A stretch of 64,000 nucleotides of DNA, taken from Klenkia brasiliensis (GTDB taxonomy: Bacteria > Actinomycetota > Actinomycetes > Mycobacteriales > Geodermatophilaceae). Below are positions 27,620-36,503 of this stretch, in pieces. The position numbers and the translations under genes were made by a program. The stretch lies in the NCBI RefSeq assembly GCF_900100695.1, contig NZ_FNCF01000003.1:248001-312000 (forward strand). Direction: 5' to 3'. The notes beneath the pieces are model-generated. The model searched no databases. It had not been told where the DNA came from and saw only the letters and a program-made list of their open reading frames with translations. Numbering within the stretch: the first letter of the stretch is position 1; every line of letters starts with the position of its first letter.

Positions 27620-28768
27620 ATGGACTTCACCTTCGACACCGAGCAGCACGCCCTCCGCGAAGCCGTGGCCGGCCTGCTGCAGCGCGCCTACGACCCCGAG
27701 AAGCGCCGGGCCGTGACCAAGGACGACCCGGGCTTCGACGAGAAGGTCTGGTCCCAGCTGGCCGAGATGGGCGTGCTGGGCCTGCCCTTCGCCGAGGAGG
27801 ACGGCGGCATGGGCGCCGGCCACGCCGAGGTCGCCCTGGTGGCCACCGAGGTCGGCCGGGTGCTCGCGCCCGAGCCGTTCGTCGAGGCCGTGGTGCTCGC
27901 CGGCGGCCTGGTCGCCGACGTCGGCACCGCCGAGCAGCGCGCGGAGCTCCTGGGCCCGCTGAGCGAGGGCAGCTCGCTGCTGGTGTTCGCCCACGCCGAG
28001 CCCGGCAACCGCTGGACCCCGACCGCGACGGGCGTGACCGCGACCCGTTCCGGCGACGGCTGGACGCTGTCCGGGGTCAAGGAGCCGGTGCCCTCGGGTG
28101 CCCGCGCCGACGTGCTGGTCGTCAGCGCCGCCGTCGACGGCGGGACGGGCCTGTTCGTCGTCCGCGGCGACGCGGCCGGGCTGACCCGCGACGGCTACCG
28201 CAGCCACGACGGCACCCGGGCCGCCCGGGTGACCCTCGACGGCACGCCCGCCGAGCTGCTGGGCGAGGACGCGACCGACCGGACGGCGGCCGTCGAGCTG
28301 GCGCTGGCCCGGGCGACCGTGGCCTACGCGCACGAGGCGGTGGGCGCCATGGAGACCGCGCTGACCACCACCAGCGAGTACCTGAAGACCCGCAAGCAGT
28401 TCGGCGTCCCGCTCTCGCGGTTCCAGGCGCTGACCTTCCGCGCGGCCGACATGTACGTCTCGCTGGAGCTGGTCCGCAGCATCGCGCTGTGGGCCACGAT
28501 GGTCGTCGACGCCCCCGACTCCACCCCGGAGCAGGTGCTGGCCGCCGCCGACCGGGCGCGGCTGCAGACCTCCAAGGCCGGCCGGCACATCGGCAAGGAG
28601 GCCATCCAGCTGCACGGCGGCATCGGCGTCACGGCCGAGTACTCCGTCGGCCACTACACCTCGCGGCTGACCGCCATCGACCACCTGCTGGGCGACGGCG
28701 CGTGGGCGGCGGACCGGCTGGCGCGGACGGTCGACGCGCACCCGTACGTGGAGGCCCTCCCGGCCTGA
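27620..28768 (+). CDS. Acyl-CoA dehydrogenase, small-subunit type
   Basis: 382 residues. It has a divergent N-terminal domain and a typical C-terminal helical domain (FGVPLSRFQALTFRAADM, then QLHGGIGVTAEYSVGHY). The SEPDAGSD-type flavin motif is lost, as usual for the PimD/small-subunit type. It is paired with the large-subunit gene upstream. A perfect hairpin follows. Confidence 0.9.
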   Translation: MDFTFDTEQHALREAVAGLLQRAYDPEKRRAVTKDDPGFDEKVWSQLAEMGVLGLPFAEEDGGMGAGHAEVALVATEVGRVLAPEPFVEAVVLAGGLVADVGTAEQRAELLGPLSEGSSLLVFAHAEPGNRWTPTATGVTATRSGDGWTLSGVKEPVPSGARADVLVVSAAVDGGTGLFVVRGDAAGLTRDGYRSHDGTRAARVTLDGTPAELLGEDATDRTAAVELALARATVAYAHEAVGAMETALTTTSEYLKTRKQFGVPLSRFQALTFRAADMYVSLELVRSIALWATMVVDAPDSTPEQVLAAADRARLQTSKAGRHIGKEAIQLHGGIGVTAEYSVGHYTSRLTAIDHLLGDGAWAADRLARTVDAHPYVEALPA

Positions 28769-28785
28769 CCCACCCGCGGCGGCGA

Positions 28786-28834
28786 GGGAGCCCCTGCCCC
28801 ACGATCTCGACGGATCGGTGGGGCAGGGGCTCCC
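28786..28834. terminator. Bidirectional terminator hairpin
   Basis: A perfect 17-bp stem (28786-28802 with 28818-28834) around a 15-nt loop lies between convergent acyl-CoA dehydrogenase and yceI genes. It is followed by TTGCCT on the plus side. Confidence 0.85.
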
Positions 28835-28859
28835 TTGCCTCGTCGGGGAGGAGGCGCGC

Positions 28860-29459
28860 TCAGGCCTGCTTGATGACCGAGACGTCGAACTCCAGCTGCA
28901 CCTTGTCGCTGACCAGCACGCCGCCGGTCTCCAGCGCGGCGTTCCAGACCAGGCCCCACTGGCTGCGCTTGAGCGCCAGCGCGCCCTCGAAGCCGACCCG
29001 GGTGTTGCCGAAGGGGTCCAGCGCGCTGCCGGTGAGGGTGAAGTCGATCGACACCTGCTGCGTCTGGCCCTTGATGGTGACGTCGCCGGTGACGGTGTAC
29101 TCGTCGTCGTCGACCTGCTCGACCCCGGTGGAGACGAAGGTGATCTCGGGGTACTGCTCGACGTCGAGGAAGTCGGCCGAGCGCAGGTGCGCGTCGCGGT
29201 CGGGCTGGCCGGTGTCGAGGCTGCCGGCGTCGATGCGCAGCTCCACCCGGCTGCGGGCGGGCTCGGCGACGTCCAGGTGCGCGGTGCCCTCGAACTCGCC
29301 GAACGTGCCGCGGACGGTGGTGACCATCGCGTGCCGCGCCCGGAAGCCGATCCGGGTGTGCGCGGCGTCGACCACGTAGTCGCCGGTGACGTCGGCGAGC
29401 GCCGTCGTGGCGTCGTCGAAGTCGGTCTCGCCGGACTGGCTGGCGCGGTGCTTGGCCAC
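28860..29459 (-). CDS. YceI-family lipid-binding-like protein
   Basis: 199 residues from GTG 29459, with GGAGG 10 nt upstream. The YceI signature is clear: YVVDAAHTRIGFRARH near the start, VRGTFGEFEGT, and VTGDVTIKGQTQQV. No signal peptide is present, so it is the cytoplasmic variant common in actinobacteria. YceI barrels bind isoprenoid-like lipids; the biological role here is unknown. Confidence 0.93.
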   Translation of the reverse strand: MAKHRASQSGETDFDDATTALADVTGDYVVDAAHTRIGFRARHAMVTTVRGTFGEFEGTAHLDVAEPARSRVELRIDAGSLDTGQPDRDAHLRSADFLDVEQYPEITFVSTGVEQVDDDEYTVTGDVTIKGQTQQVSIDFTLTGSALDPFGNTRVGFEGALALKRSQWGLVWNAALETGGVLVSDKVQLEFDVSVIKQA

Positions 29460-29525
29460 GGTGGACCGTCCTCCCAGAGGTGTGCAAACCGCTCGATTCT
29501 GACGTGTCCGGCGTGGTCGTGCACA

Positions 29526-29560
29526 GCCGGGGCCCCGCTGCGCGTCCGCGGGGCCCCGGC
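29526..29560 (-). terminator. Hairpin downstream of the PfpI gene
   Basis: GCCGGGGCCCCGC (29526-29538) pairs perfectly with GCGGGGCCCCGGC (29548-29560) around 9 nt, just after the minus-strand PfpI stop (29571). Confidence 0.75.
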
Positions 29561-29570
29561 CGGGACGTGC

Positions 29571-30125
29571 TCAGCCGGCGGCGAACAGCTCCACGGCGGC
29601 CTTCGAGAAGGCCGGGACGTCGTCGGGGTTGCGGCTGGTGATGAGCTTGCCGTCGCGGCAGACCTCCTCGTCCACGACGGTCGCGCCGCCCCGCCGCAGG
29701 TCGCCGCGGATGCTCGGGTAGGAGGTCACCGTGCGGCCCTCGAGCACCCCGGCCTCCAGCAGCGTCCAGGGCGCGTGGCAGATGGCGGCCACCGGCTTGT
29801 CGGCGGAGAAGAACGCGGTGACGAACGCCAGTGCGTCGCCGTCCTGGCGCAGGGTGTCGGGGTTGACCGCCCCGCCGGGCAGCAGCAGCCCGTCGTAGTC
29901 GGCGGCCGACACGTCGGCGACCAGGTGGTCGACCGGGTAGGTGTCGCCGGGGTGGATGTCGCCGTTCACGCCCTGCACGGTGCCGTCCTCGACGCCGTCG
30001 GGCACCGAGATCAGGTGCACCGTGGCACCCGCGGCCTCCACGGCCTTGCGGGGCTCGTCGAGCTCGATCTGCTCCACGCCCTTGGCGGCGAGGATCGCGA
30101 TGGTCTTGCCGGTCAGTTCAGCCAT
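29571..30125 (-). CDS. DJ-1/PfpI-family protein
   Basis: 184 residues. It has the DJ-1/PfpI fold with the nucleophile-elbow Cys in AICHAPW (near 115) and the conserved Glu in GVEQIEL (near 18). Length and sequence match the general stress protein 18/YraA/PfpI group. These have been assigned deglycase, chaperone or protease roles, and the exact one is disputed. A single-gene unit ending in a hairpin. Confidence 0.9.
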   Translation of the reverse strand: MAELTGKTIAILAAKGVEQIELDEPRKAVEAAGATVHLISVPDGVEDGTVQGVNGDIHPGDTYPVDHLVADVSAADYDGLLLPGGAVNPDTLRQDGDALAFVTAFFSADKPVAAICHAPWTLLEAGVLEGRTVTSYPSIRGDLRRGGATVVDEEVCRDGKLITSRNPDDVPAFSKAAVELFAAG

Positions 30126-30176
30126 GGGGGCGCGGTTCCCTCATCCCCCGTGGCCCGAAACGCCGGGGCCCCGGGC

Positions 30177-30965
30177 TCAGTACCAGCCGGTGGCCTGCGA
30201 GTGCGCCCAGCCGCCGCACGGGGAGCCGTAGCGGCTGTCCAGGTAGATCAGGCCGGCGTCGATCTGCCGGAACCCGTTGTCGGTCTTGGCGATCCCGGTG
30301 CCCGCCCACGTGGAGTTCAGGAACTGCGGGATGCCGTAGGCGGTCGAGGTCGGGTTCTGCGCGTCGGGGTTCCAGCCGGACTCCCGGCCCCACAGGTTCT
30401 CCAGGCAGGAGAACTGGCTCTCGTCGCCGCCGAGCTGGGCCAGGGCGTAGTCGTGGAAGTCCTGGGTGGTGGCGTTGGCCGCGGCGGCCTCGGCCTCGGC
30501 GGCGGCCTGCGCCTGGGCGGCGGCCTCGGCCTCGGCGGCGGCCTGCGCGGCGGCGGCCTCCTGCGCCTGGCGGGCGGCGTCGTCGGCGGCGGCCTGGGTC
30601 TGCGCGGCGGCGGCCTCGGAGTCCTCGCGCTCGGCGCGGCTGGCGGCCAGCTGCTGCAGGTGGCCGGAGAGCTCGGTGGCGACCTCGGTGCCGTCGGCGG
30701 CCGGGGCGGAGATGCCCAGCTGGTCGGCGACGCTGACCGCCTCGGAGGCGGCCGTGGGGACGGGGTCGGCCTGCGCGGCCGGGCCGGTGCTCAGCAGCAC
30801 GTTGACCAGGACGGCGCCCACGGCCGCGGCGGCCAGGTAGACCGCCGGTCGGCGGGCCGGGACGCGGTGGCGGCCGCGCGCGGCGGCGGCGACGACCTGC
30901 TCGGCGGTCTCGGGCTGCTGGGGGGTGCCGGCGTCGCCGGGGCGTGCGGAATGACGAGCGGTCAT
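30177..30965 (-). CDS. Secreted transglycosylase-like cell-wall protein
   Basis: 262 residues. One hydrophobic segment (about 42-62) serves as signal anchor. A long Ala/Glu/Gln coiled coil (about 105-170) leads to a C-terminal SLT-like domain of the aggregation-promoting-factor type: ENLWGRESGWNPDAQNP (catalytic Glu in GRES), TAYGIPQFLNSTW, then the closing WAHSQATGWY. It would act on peptidoglycan. The repeated GCGGCGGCCTC text of the gene encodes the coiled coil. A c-di-AMP riboswitch precedes it. Confidence 0.88.
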   Translation of the reverse strand: MTARHSARPGDAGTPQQPETAEQVVAAAARGRHRVPARRPAVYLAAAAVGAVLVNVLLSTGPAAQADPVPTAASEAVSVADQLGISAPAADGTEVATELSGHLQQLAASRAEREDSEAAAAQTQAAADDAARQAQEAAAAQAAAEAEAAAQAQAAAEAEAAAANATTQDFHDYALAQLGGDESQFSCLENLWGRESGWNPDAQNPTSTAYGIPQFLNSTWAGTGIAKTDNGFRQIDAGLIYLDSRYGSPCGGWAHSQATGWY

Positions 30966-31022
30966 GCGGGCGTGCGGGTCCTGTCTTCCGGGTGCACCGC
31001 ACGCGGGCGCGTGGTCGGTGCA

Positions 31023-31152
31023 GCCGTCTACCGGGTTAGCTGACGGGTTCGGGCGGGAAGGAGCCCTACCCGTCGTCGCCGCGCGGTGCGGTCTCGACGG
31101 GATTCACCCCGGTGGTGCGGTGGGTCCCCGGTTCACTGTGTGACTCGACGGC
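31023..31152 (-). promoter_or_regulatory. c-di-AMP (ydaO/yuaA-type) riboswitch
   Basis: In the minus-strand leader of the transglycosylase-like gene the conserved elements occur in order: GAACCGGGGA (31125-31134), GGGGTGAATC (31101-31110) and CCCGAACCCGTCAGCTAAC (31035-31053). A P1 stem GCCGTC (31147-31152) with GACGGC (31023-31028) closes the element. Actinobacterial ydaO riboswitches typically precede rpf, NlpC/P60 or lytic genes; ligand binding usually turns the gene off. Confidence 0.9.
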
Positions 31153-31200
31153 GTCCGGACGGTCCCCCGTTGCGGGGGCTGCGGCCGAGCGGACGCGGCC

Positions 31201-31230
31201 ACGTTACGAGCAGGTCACACGAGATGACAA
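31201..31230 (-). promoter_or_regulatory. Probable promoter for the riboswitch leader
   Basis: On the minus strand TTGTCA (31225-31230), an 18-nt spacer and TAACGT (31201-31206) resemble -35/-10 boxes about 50 nt ahead of the riboswitch. Confidence 0.5.
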
Positions 31231-31264
31231 CAGCCCCACCCGAATTCCACAGGTGTTGTACGCC

Positions 31265-31897
31265 TCAGGGCAGTCGCCACACCGTGGTGCGCCGGGCGAC
31301 GTCCACCCCGCTGTCGGGGACGTCGTAGCCGGCCACCTCGCGCAGACCCTCCGGCAGCTGCGAGCGGCCCGGGTCCCCGACCAGCACGACCGCGCCGCGG
31401 ACCCACGCGGTGAACAGCCACGGCCGCACCCGGTCGGCCATCCGCAGGTCGTAGAAGACGTCACCGGCGAGCACCACGTCGACCCCCGGCAGGTCGGCGT
31501 CCAGCACGTCGCCGACGGGCTCGACGCCGCTGGCGCCGGACGCGGCGGCGTTGAGCGGGACGACGGCCAGCGCGTAGGGGTCGACGTCGCTGGCCAGCAC
31601 CCGGCGGGCCCCGGCCAGCGCCGCGGCGATGCCGACCAGGCCGCTGCCGCAGCCCAGGTCCAGCACGGTGCGCCCGGCGACCAGGTCGGGGTGGTCGAGC
31701 ACGTGGCGGGCCAGGCCCTGCCCGCCGACCCACGCGGCCGCCCAGAACGGGGAGGCGTCGCCCGCTCCCCCGCCGTCGGACTCCATGGCCAGCCAGAGCG
31801 CGGTGACGTCGTCGGCCAGGTGCAGGGCGACCTCGGGCACCAGCGGGGGCCGCACGAGCCGGGTGTGCCGGGCGAAGAAGCCCTCGGGGACGGTCAC
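31265..31897 (-). CDS. Class I SAM-dependent methyltransferase (nicotinamide N-methyltransferase-like)
   Basis: 210 residues from GTG 31897, overlapping the MFS stop by 4 nt. The SAM-binding motif LDLGCGSGLVGIAAALAG (near 77-94) and ASDVDPYALAVV follow the SPFWAAAWVGGQ lead-in seen in the ETFB-KMT/NNMT-like protein-lysine methyltransferase group. The substrate is unknown and could be a protein lysine. Confidence 0.85.
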   Translation of the reverse strand: MTVPEGFFARHTRLVRPPLVPEVALHLADDVTALWLAMESDGGGAGDASPFWAAAWVGGQGLARHVLDHPDLVAGRTVLDLGCGSGLVGIAAALAGARRVLASDVDPYALAVVPLNAAASGASGVEPVGDVLDADLPGVDVVLAGDVFYDLRMADRVRPWLFTAWVRGAVVLVGDPGRSQLPEGLREVAGYDVPDSGVDVARRTTVWRLP

Positions 31898-33216
31898 CGG
31901 ACGCGGCTCCGCCGGACCCGGCTGACCACCGCGGTGTATAGCGGGGTCAGCACCACGCCGTCGCCGGCCAGCCGGTCGCGCAGCCGCTGCCGGTGCTTCC
32001 AGACCCCCAGCAGGCCGATCGCCCAGAACAGGTACTGCACGGCGAACGCGGCCTTGAACGCCCCGAGGTCGTAGGCGGTGGACGTGCCCGGGGTCAGCGC
32101 GTCGAGCACCGCGCCGACGGCCAGCACGGTGAGCAGGGAGGCGACGAACCCGCCGATGTTGACCACCCCGGTGGCGCTGCCGAGCCGGTGCACCGGGTTC
32201 CAGGTCCGGGCGTAGTCGAAGCCGATCATCGAGCCCGGGCCGTTGGTGGCCAGCACCAGCACGAGGACCACCAGCAGCCACAGGGGCGCCCGGCCCGGCC
32301 ACAGCAGCACCGCCGTCCAGGCGGTGATGGTGGCGCCGGCGATGCCGAACACCAGGACCGACCGGCGCAGCGGCCACCGGCCGCAGAGCTTGCCCAGCAC
32401 CGGTCCCACCCCCATGCCGACGACCACCAGCAGGGTCAGCAGGCCGGCCGCGGTCGCCGCGGACAGCCCCTGGCCGAGCACGAGGAACGGGTAGCCCCAG
32501 AGCAGCGCGAACACGGTGCCGGAGAACTGGGTGACCAGGTGCGTGTAGAGCCCGATCCGGGTGCCGGACTCGTGCCAGGCACCGGCCACGTTCTGCTTGA
32601 TCTCGGCCCACCCGGCCACCGGTGCGACCGGGGTCCCCGGCGGTGCGTCCCGCAGCGCGACGACCACCAGGACGGCGACCAGCACGCCGAGGGCGGCCGC
32701 GCCGGTGAACGTCGCCGTCCAGGAGGTGTGGTGCAGGGCGAGCACCAGCGGGTAGGCGGCCGCGATCTGGCCGAGCTGGCCGAGGATGCCGGTGAGCTGG
32801 GTGATGACCGGCACGGTCGGCCCGCTGAACCACAGGGTGACCACGCGCAGCACGCTGATGAACGTCATCGCGTCGCCGGCGCCGACCAGCACCCGGGCCA
32901 CGATGGCGGTGGGCACGTCGGTGGCCACGGCGAGCAGCAGCTGCCCGGCGGCCATGGTGAGCGCGCCGGTGGCCACCATCGCCCGCGAGCCGAACCGGTC
33001 GAGCGCGACCCCCACCGGTACCTGCATCCCCGCGTAGACGGCCAGCTGGAGCACCAGGAAGAGGCTGACGGCCGAGGCCCCGGCGGAGAAGCGCTCCTGG
33101 GCGTCGGTGGCGGCCACACCCAGCGAGCCGCGGTGGAAGACGGCCACGCCGTAGGCGAGCAGGCCGACCACCCAGACGACGTAGGCACGGCGGGAGTTCA
33201 CGCCCCACGATGACAC
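31894..33216 (-). CDS. MFS transporter (nitrate/hexuronate-like fold)
   Basis: 440 residues with 12 predicted transmembrane segments, starting at GTG 33216. Markers include AVFHRGSLGVAATDA in the first helix region and GVALDRFGSRAMVATG, the loop 2-3 MFS motif. The substrate is unknown. It is followed by a coupled methyltransferase gene. An alternative GTG lies five codons downstream. Confidence 0.85.
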   Translation of the reverse strand: MSSWGVNSRRAYVVWVVGLLAYGVAVFHRGSLGVAATDAQERFSAGASAVSLFLVLQLAVYAGMQVPVGVALDRFGSRAMVATGALTMAAGQLLLAVATDVPTAIVARVLVGAGDAMTFISVLRVVTLWFSGPTVPVITQLTGILGQLGQIAAAYPLVLALHHTSWTATFTGAAALGVLVAVLVVVALRDAPPGTPVAPVAGWAEIKQNVAGAWHESGTRIGLYTHLVTQFSGTVFALLWGYPFLVLGQGLSAATAAGLLTLLVVVGMGVGPVLGKLCGRWPLRRSVLVFGIAGATITAWTAVLLWPGRAPLWLLVVLVLVLATNGPGSMIGFDYARTWNPVHRLGSATGVVNIGGFVASLLTVLAVGAVLDALTPGTSTAYDLGAFKAAFAVQYLFWAIGLLGVWKHRQRLRDRLAGDGVVLTPLYTAVVSRVRRSRVR

Positions 33217-33241
33217 CCCGGTCGGTGCGGTTGTTCCCGGC

Positions 33242-34564
33242 TCAGTCGATGCAGCTGGTGTCGCCGGCGGTGCGCTGCGGCGTGTCGTAGTCCCCGGACG
33301 TCGCAGCGGGGGCGGCCGAGGTGGCCGGCGCGGCGGACGACGTGGCGGACGACGTGGCGGACGACGGGGCCGCCGGCGGCGCGCTCCCGGACGGCGCCGC
33401 CGCCGGCGCCGCGGGCTCGCCGAGGTCGGCGAAGAAGGCGTGCACCGCGTCGGCGGCCGGGGGCTGCAGCACGTCGGCACCGTGCACCCGGGCGTTGACC
33501 AGACCGGGCACCGTCTGGAACGTCAGGTCGGCGGGGCGGACCCCCTGCAGCTGGCCGACCAGGTCGCCGACGTCCAGCCCGCGGTCGAGGGTCACGCTGT
33601 CGCCGACCCGCGCGACGATGCGCTGCTGCTGGGCGGGGTCCAGGAGGACGTCGGCGGAGAGCAGGTTGCGCAGCATGCCGGCGATGTAGACCTGCTGGCG
33701 GATGGTGCGGTCGATGTCGCCCTGCGGCAGGCCGTGGCGCTGCCGGACGAAGGACAGCGCCTGGTCGGGCCCGATGGTCTGCACGCCGGCCGGGAAGGCG
33801 GCCCCGGAGTAGCTGTCGGTGGTCGCCTGGCACAGGTCGACCTGGACGCCGCCGACGATGCTGCTCAGCTGCAGGAACCCGGCCAGGTCGACCTCGGCGT
33901 AGTGGTCGATCTGCAGGCCGGTGAACTGGCTGGCGGTCTGCACCAGCAGGCCCATCCCGGCGGCGTCCTTGGCCTGCGCGTCCCCGTCGGCGGCGTCGTA
34001 GGCGTGCGCGTAGGCGCTGTTGAGCTTGCCCTCGCCGTAGCCGGGGATGCCCACGTAGGTGTCGCGGGGCAGCGAGACGAAGGAGGCGCCCGACCCGTCG
34101 GCGGGGACGTGCACCAGGATCATCGTGTCGGTGTTGAGCTCGCCGTCCGAGCCGCCGGTGGAGTTGGCGTCCTCCTGGGCGTCGCTCAGGCCCGCACGGG
34201 AGTCCATCCCCACCAGCAGCAGGTTCATCGCCCGACCGGCGTGCGCGGCGCCGTTGACGTCGGTGTTGCCGTCGGTGGGCAGGCCGTCGCCGCGGTGGAC
34301 GCTGGCCTCGGCGACACCGAGCAGGTGCCAGCCCCAGCCGCTGCCGGCCAGCACCGCGACGCTGCAGAGCACCGCCACCGCGCGCAGGGCGACCAGGAGG
34401 CGGGAGGTCCGGCGCCGTCGGGCGCCGCGCCGGGGGCCACCACCCCGGGCGCCCCGGGCACCCCGTCGCCGGACCTCCCGCGGCGCAGGGGGGCGGCCGG
34501 CCCGCGGGTCCAGCCGCGCCGGCAGGTCCCGCGGGCCGGTCCCGCTCACGGCCTCCCCACGCAC
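33242..34564 (-). CDS. LCP-family cell-wall glycopolymer transferase
   Basis: 440 residues. GTG 34564 is favoured by GGGGAGGG eight nt upstream. An Arg-rich cytoplasmic head precedes one transmembrane helix (about 52-72). The LytR-CpsA-Psr domain follows: LLVGMDSR, NTDTMILVHVP, FVSLPRDTYVGIPG and the polyprenyl-phosphate-binding RQRHGLPQGDIDRTIRQQ. A LytR_C-like Ser/Ala/Pro tail ends the protein. Such enzymes attach glycopolymers to peptidoglycan from lipid carriers. Confidence 0.93.
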   Translation of the reverse strand: MRGEAVSGTGPRDLPARLDPRAGRPPAPREVRRRGARGARGGGPRRGARRRRTSRLLVALRAVAVLCSVAVLAGSGWGWHLLGVAEASVHRGDGLPTDGNTDVNGAAHAGRAMNLLLVGMDSRAGLSDAQEDANSTGGSDGELNTDTMILVHVPADGSGASFVSLPRDTYVGIPGYGEGKLNSAYAHAYDAADGDAQAKDAAGMGLLVQTASQFTGLQIDHYAEVDLAGFLQLSSIVGGVQVDLCQATTDSYSGAAFPAGVQTIGPDQALSFVRQRHGLPQGDIDRTIRQQVYIAGMLRNLLSADVLLDPAQQQRIVARVGDSVTLDRGLDVGDLVGQLQGVRPADLTFQTVPGLVNARVHGADVLQPPAADAVHAFFADLGEPAAPAAAPSGSAPPAAPSSATSSATSSAAPATSAAPAATSGDYDTPQRTAGDTSCID

Positions 34565-34649
34565 GTCCGCACCCTCCCCGGCGGCGCTGTGACCCGGCTG
34601 GGACCGACCGGGGGGTCCGCTGCACACGCCCGGCGGGCAGGATCGGGGC

Positions 34650-35324
34650 ATGCGCACGGAGCTGGGCCGGGTGAGCGGGCCGAACGGCGAGGTGGCGCTG
34701 TGGCGGCGGACGGCCGACGACGGCGCGCTGGTCACCGAGCTGGTCGTGGACGGCGTGTTCGCGATGGACGACGTGGACACCTCCACCGAGCGGGCGCTGG
34801 CCACCGAGGCGCTGGCCCGGGTGGCGGGCGCGGAGCTGTCGGTGCTGGTGGGCGGACTGGGTCTGGGCTGGACCACCGCGGCGGTGCTGCGCTCCCCCGG
34901 CGTGGCCGAGGTGGTCGTCGTCGAGCTGGAGGACGCGCTGCTGGGCTGGGCGGCCGAGGGCCTGCTGCCGGGGCTGCCCAGCACGTCGGACCCCCGGCTG
35001 GACCTGCAGGCCGGCGACGTGGCCGCGGCGTTCCTGCCCGGCCGCTACGACGTGGTGCTGCTCGACGTGGACAACGGCCCGGACTTCCTGGTGCACGGGT
35101 CCAACGCCGGGCTCTACGGCGCGCCCGGGCTGGCCCGGGCGCTGGGGGCGCTGCGCCCGGGCGGGGTGCTGGCGATCTGGTCGGCCGACCCCTCGCCCAC
35201 CCTGCTGGCCCGGTTGGCCGACCTCCCGGGGGTGGCCGACGCCGAGCAGCTGGTGCTGCCCGTGGAGCGCGAGGGCCGGGTGTTCGAGTACGCGGTGCTG
35301 CTGGCCCGCCGATCCACCGCGTAA
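34650..35324 (+). CDS. Spermidine synthase-like (SpeE-fold) methyltransferase-type protein
   Basis: 224 residues. Rossmann motif VLVGGLGLGWTTAAVL near 64, then EVVVVELEDALLGWA and YDVVLLDVDNGPDF (near 133) as in spermidine-synthase-like proteins. The N-terminal beta domain is shortened and polyamine-binding residues are not evident. Spermine/spermidine synthase activity is therefore unproven. Confidence 0.8.
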   Translation: MRTELGRVSGPNGEVALWRRTADDGALVTELVVDGVFAMDDVDTSTERALATEALARVAGAELSVLVGGLGLGWTTAAVLRSPGVAEVVVVELEDALLGWAAEGLLPGLPSTSDPRLDLQAGDVAAAFLPGRYDVVLLDVDNGPDFLVHGSNAGLYGAPGLARALGALRPGGVLAIWSADPSPTLLARLADLPGVADAEQLVLPVEREGRVFEYAVLLARRSTA

Positions 35325-35364
35325 ACGACGTTTCACACGCCGCCCGGGCGGACAGGTGGGGTGC

Positions 35365-35586
35365 ATGACCAACCCGGACACCGCAACCACCGAGACCCGC
35401 ACCTTCGCCGACCTGGGCAAGGAGATGTGGTCCTACCTCACCGGCAAGGGCGCCGCCATCAACTACGAGTTCGTCGACATGACCGTCGAGGTGCCGCGCG
35501 AGATCGGCGCCGACGCCCCCCGCGCGACCTGGAAGCTCAACGGCACGCTGCGCATCACCACCGCCGAGGGCGTCTCGCAGGGGTGA
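35365..35586 (+). CDS. Small conserved-looking hypothetical protein, 73 aa
   Basis: ATG 35365 with GGTGGGG upstream. Sequence features are DLGKEMWSYLTGKGAAINY and a beta-rich end (WKLNGTLRITT). The stop overlaps the next gene by 4 nt, so the pair is co-translated. Family not recognised. Confidence 0.65.
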   Translation: MTNPDTATTETRTFADLGKEMWSYLTGKGAAINYEFVDMTVEVPREIGADAPRATWKLNGTLRITTAEGVSQG

Positions 35587-36035
35587 GCACCGGTCCGTTC
35601 GCCGTCCGGGCCGACCTGACCCTGCAGGCCGACGGGGTCACCGCCCGGCTGACCGGGGACGGCGACCGGCTCACCCTGGACGCGTCGGATCCGTGGGCCC
35701 TCTGGCGGTCGGCGGCCGCGCTGCCCTGGCCGGTCGGCCCCACCGTCTCGCGCGGCCCGTCCGTGCTCGGCGAGATCGGCAGCGCGCTGGCCGCCCGCGG
35801 GCTGCACGTCGACGTCACCGGGCCCGGCGGGCGGGTGGCCGAGCTCGGCGCAGGGGTCGCCTCCCCGCTGGGCCGGCTGCTGACCGGGTCGGCCGCCGTC
35901 CGGCCCGGGTCCCCGCGCACGGTGGCCACCACCGTCTCGGCGGGGGTCACCGCCTCGCCGGGCGGGCGCCGCGCCGTGGGCCTGGGTCTGGCGGCCCTGC
36001 TGGCCGCCGTCGTGCTCGGCCGCCGTCGGCGCTGA
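35583..36035 (+). CDS. Hypothetical protein with C-terminal membrane anchor
   Basis: 150 residues from GTG 35583. The N-terminal ~110 residues appear beta-rich (FAVRADLTLQADGVTARLTG). One hydrophobic helix (AVGLGLAALLAAVVLG) and RRRR end the chain, giving a tail-anchored protein with its bulk probably cytoplasmic. Coupled to the 73-aa gene. Confidence 0.65.
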   Translation: MSTGPFAVRADLTLQADGVTARLTGDGDRLTLDASDPWALWRSAAALPWPVGPTVSRGPSVLGEIGSALAARGLHVDVTGPGGRVAELGAGVASPLGRLLTGSAAVRPGSPRTVATTVSAGVTASPGGRRAVGLGLAALLAAVVLGRRRR

Positions 36036-36038
36036 GCC

Positions 36039-36503
36039 CTACCCGCTGTCCCCCACCGCCGCGGCCCACTCGCCGGCCGCGCCGGTGAGGGCGGCGGTGC
36101 CCACGTCCAGCGGCACCCCGCCGCCGCGGGGCTCCCCCGTCGCCGGGTCCGTCCAGGCCGCCGGGCCCGACAGGTGCACCCGCAGCAGGCGGCGGTCGTC
36201 CCGGGCGTCGTCGAGCACCCAGGACAGGGCCGGTTCGGTGAACACCAGGCCCTCGCCCAGCAGCCCGCCCGGCCGCTCGGCGACGGCCTGCAGCCAGGAG
36301 GCCAGCCGCATCCCGTCCCACGGGCTCAGGCAGGGCTCCCGGAACACCCAGTGCCGCCCGTCGGCGGTGCGCACCTCGCCGCGGACCACGAGCAGCGTCT
36401 GCGACCAGTCGGGGCGGTCCAGCTCCACCGCCCGTGCCTCGAGCACCTGCCGGCGGAGCACCCGCAGGTCGACCAGGGCGCCGTCGGCGGACTCCAGCCT
36501 CAT
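36039..36503 (-). CDS. WapI-like immunity-family protein (tentative)
   Basis: 154 residues. The pattern LLVVRGEVRTADGRHWVFREPCLSPWDGMRLASWL resembles the WapI immunity family by layout (short beta domain, EPCL, then a helical WL segment). No toxin gene is adjacent. Its start overlaps the pentapeptide gene stop (ATGA). Family assignment is from memory of the pattern and could be wrong. Confidence 0.55.
   Translation of the reverse strand: MRLESADGALVDLRVLRRQVLEARAVELDRPDWSQTLLVVRGEVRTADGRHWVFREPCLSPWDGMRLASWLQAVAERPGGLLGEGLVFTEPALSWVLDDARDDRRLLRVHLSGPAAWTDPATGEPRGGGVPLDVGTAALTGAAGEWAAAVGDSG

Noticed and set aside
30470-30640. GCGGCGGCCTC-like short repeats
   Set aside because: They encode the Ala/Glu/Gln coiled coil of the transglycosylase-like protein.
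31112-32074. Plus-strand frame over the riboswitch and methyltransferase region
   Set aside because: Overlaps conserved RNA elements and a clear minus-strand gene; codon pattern is antisense.
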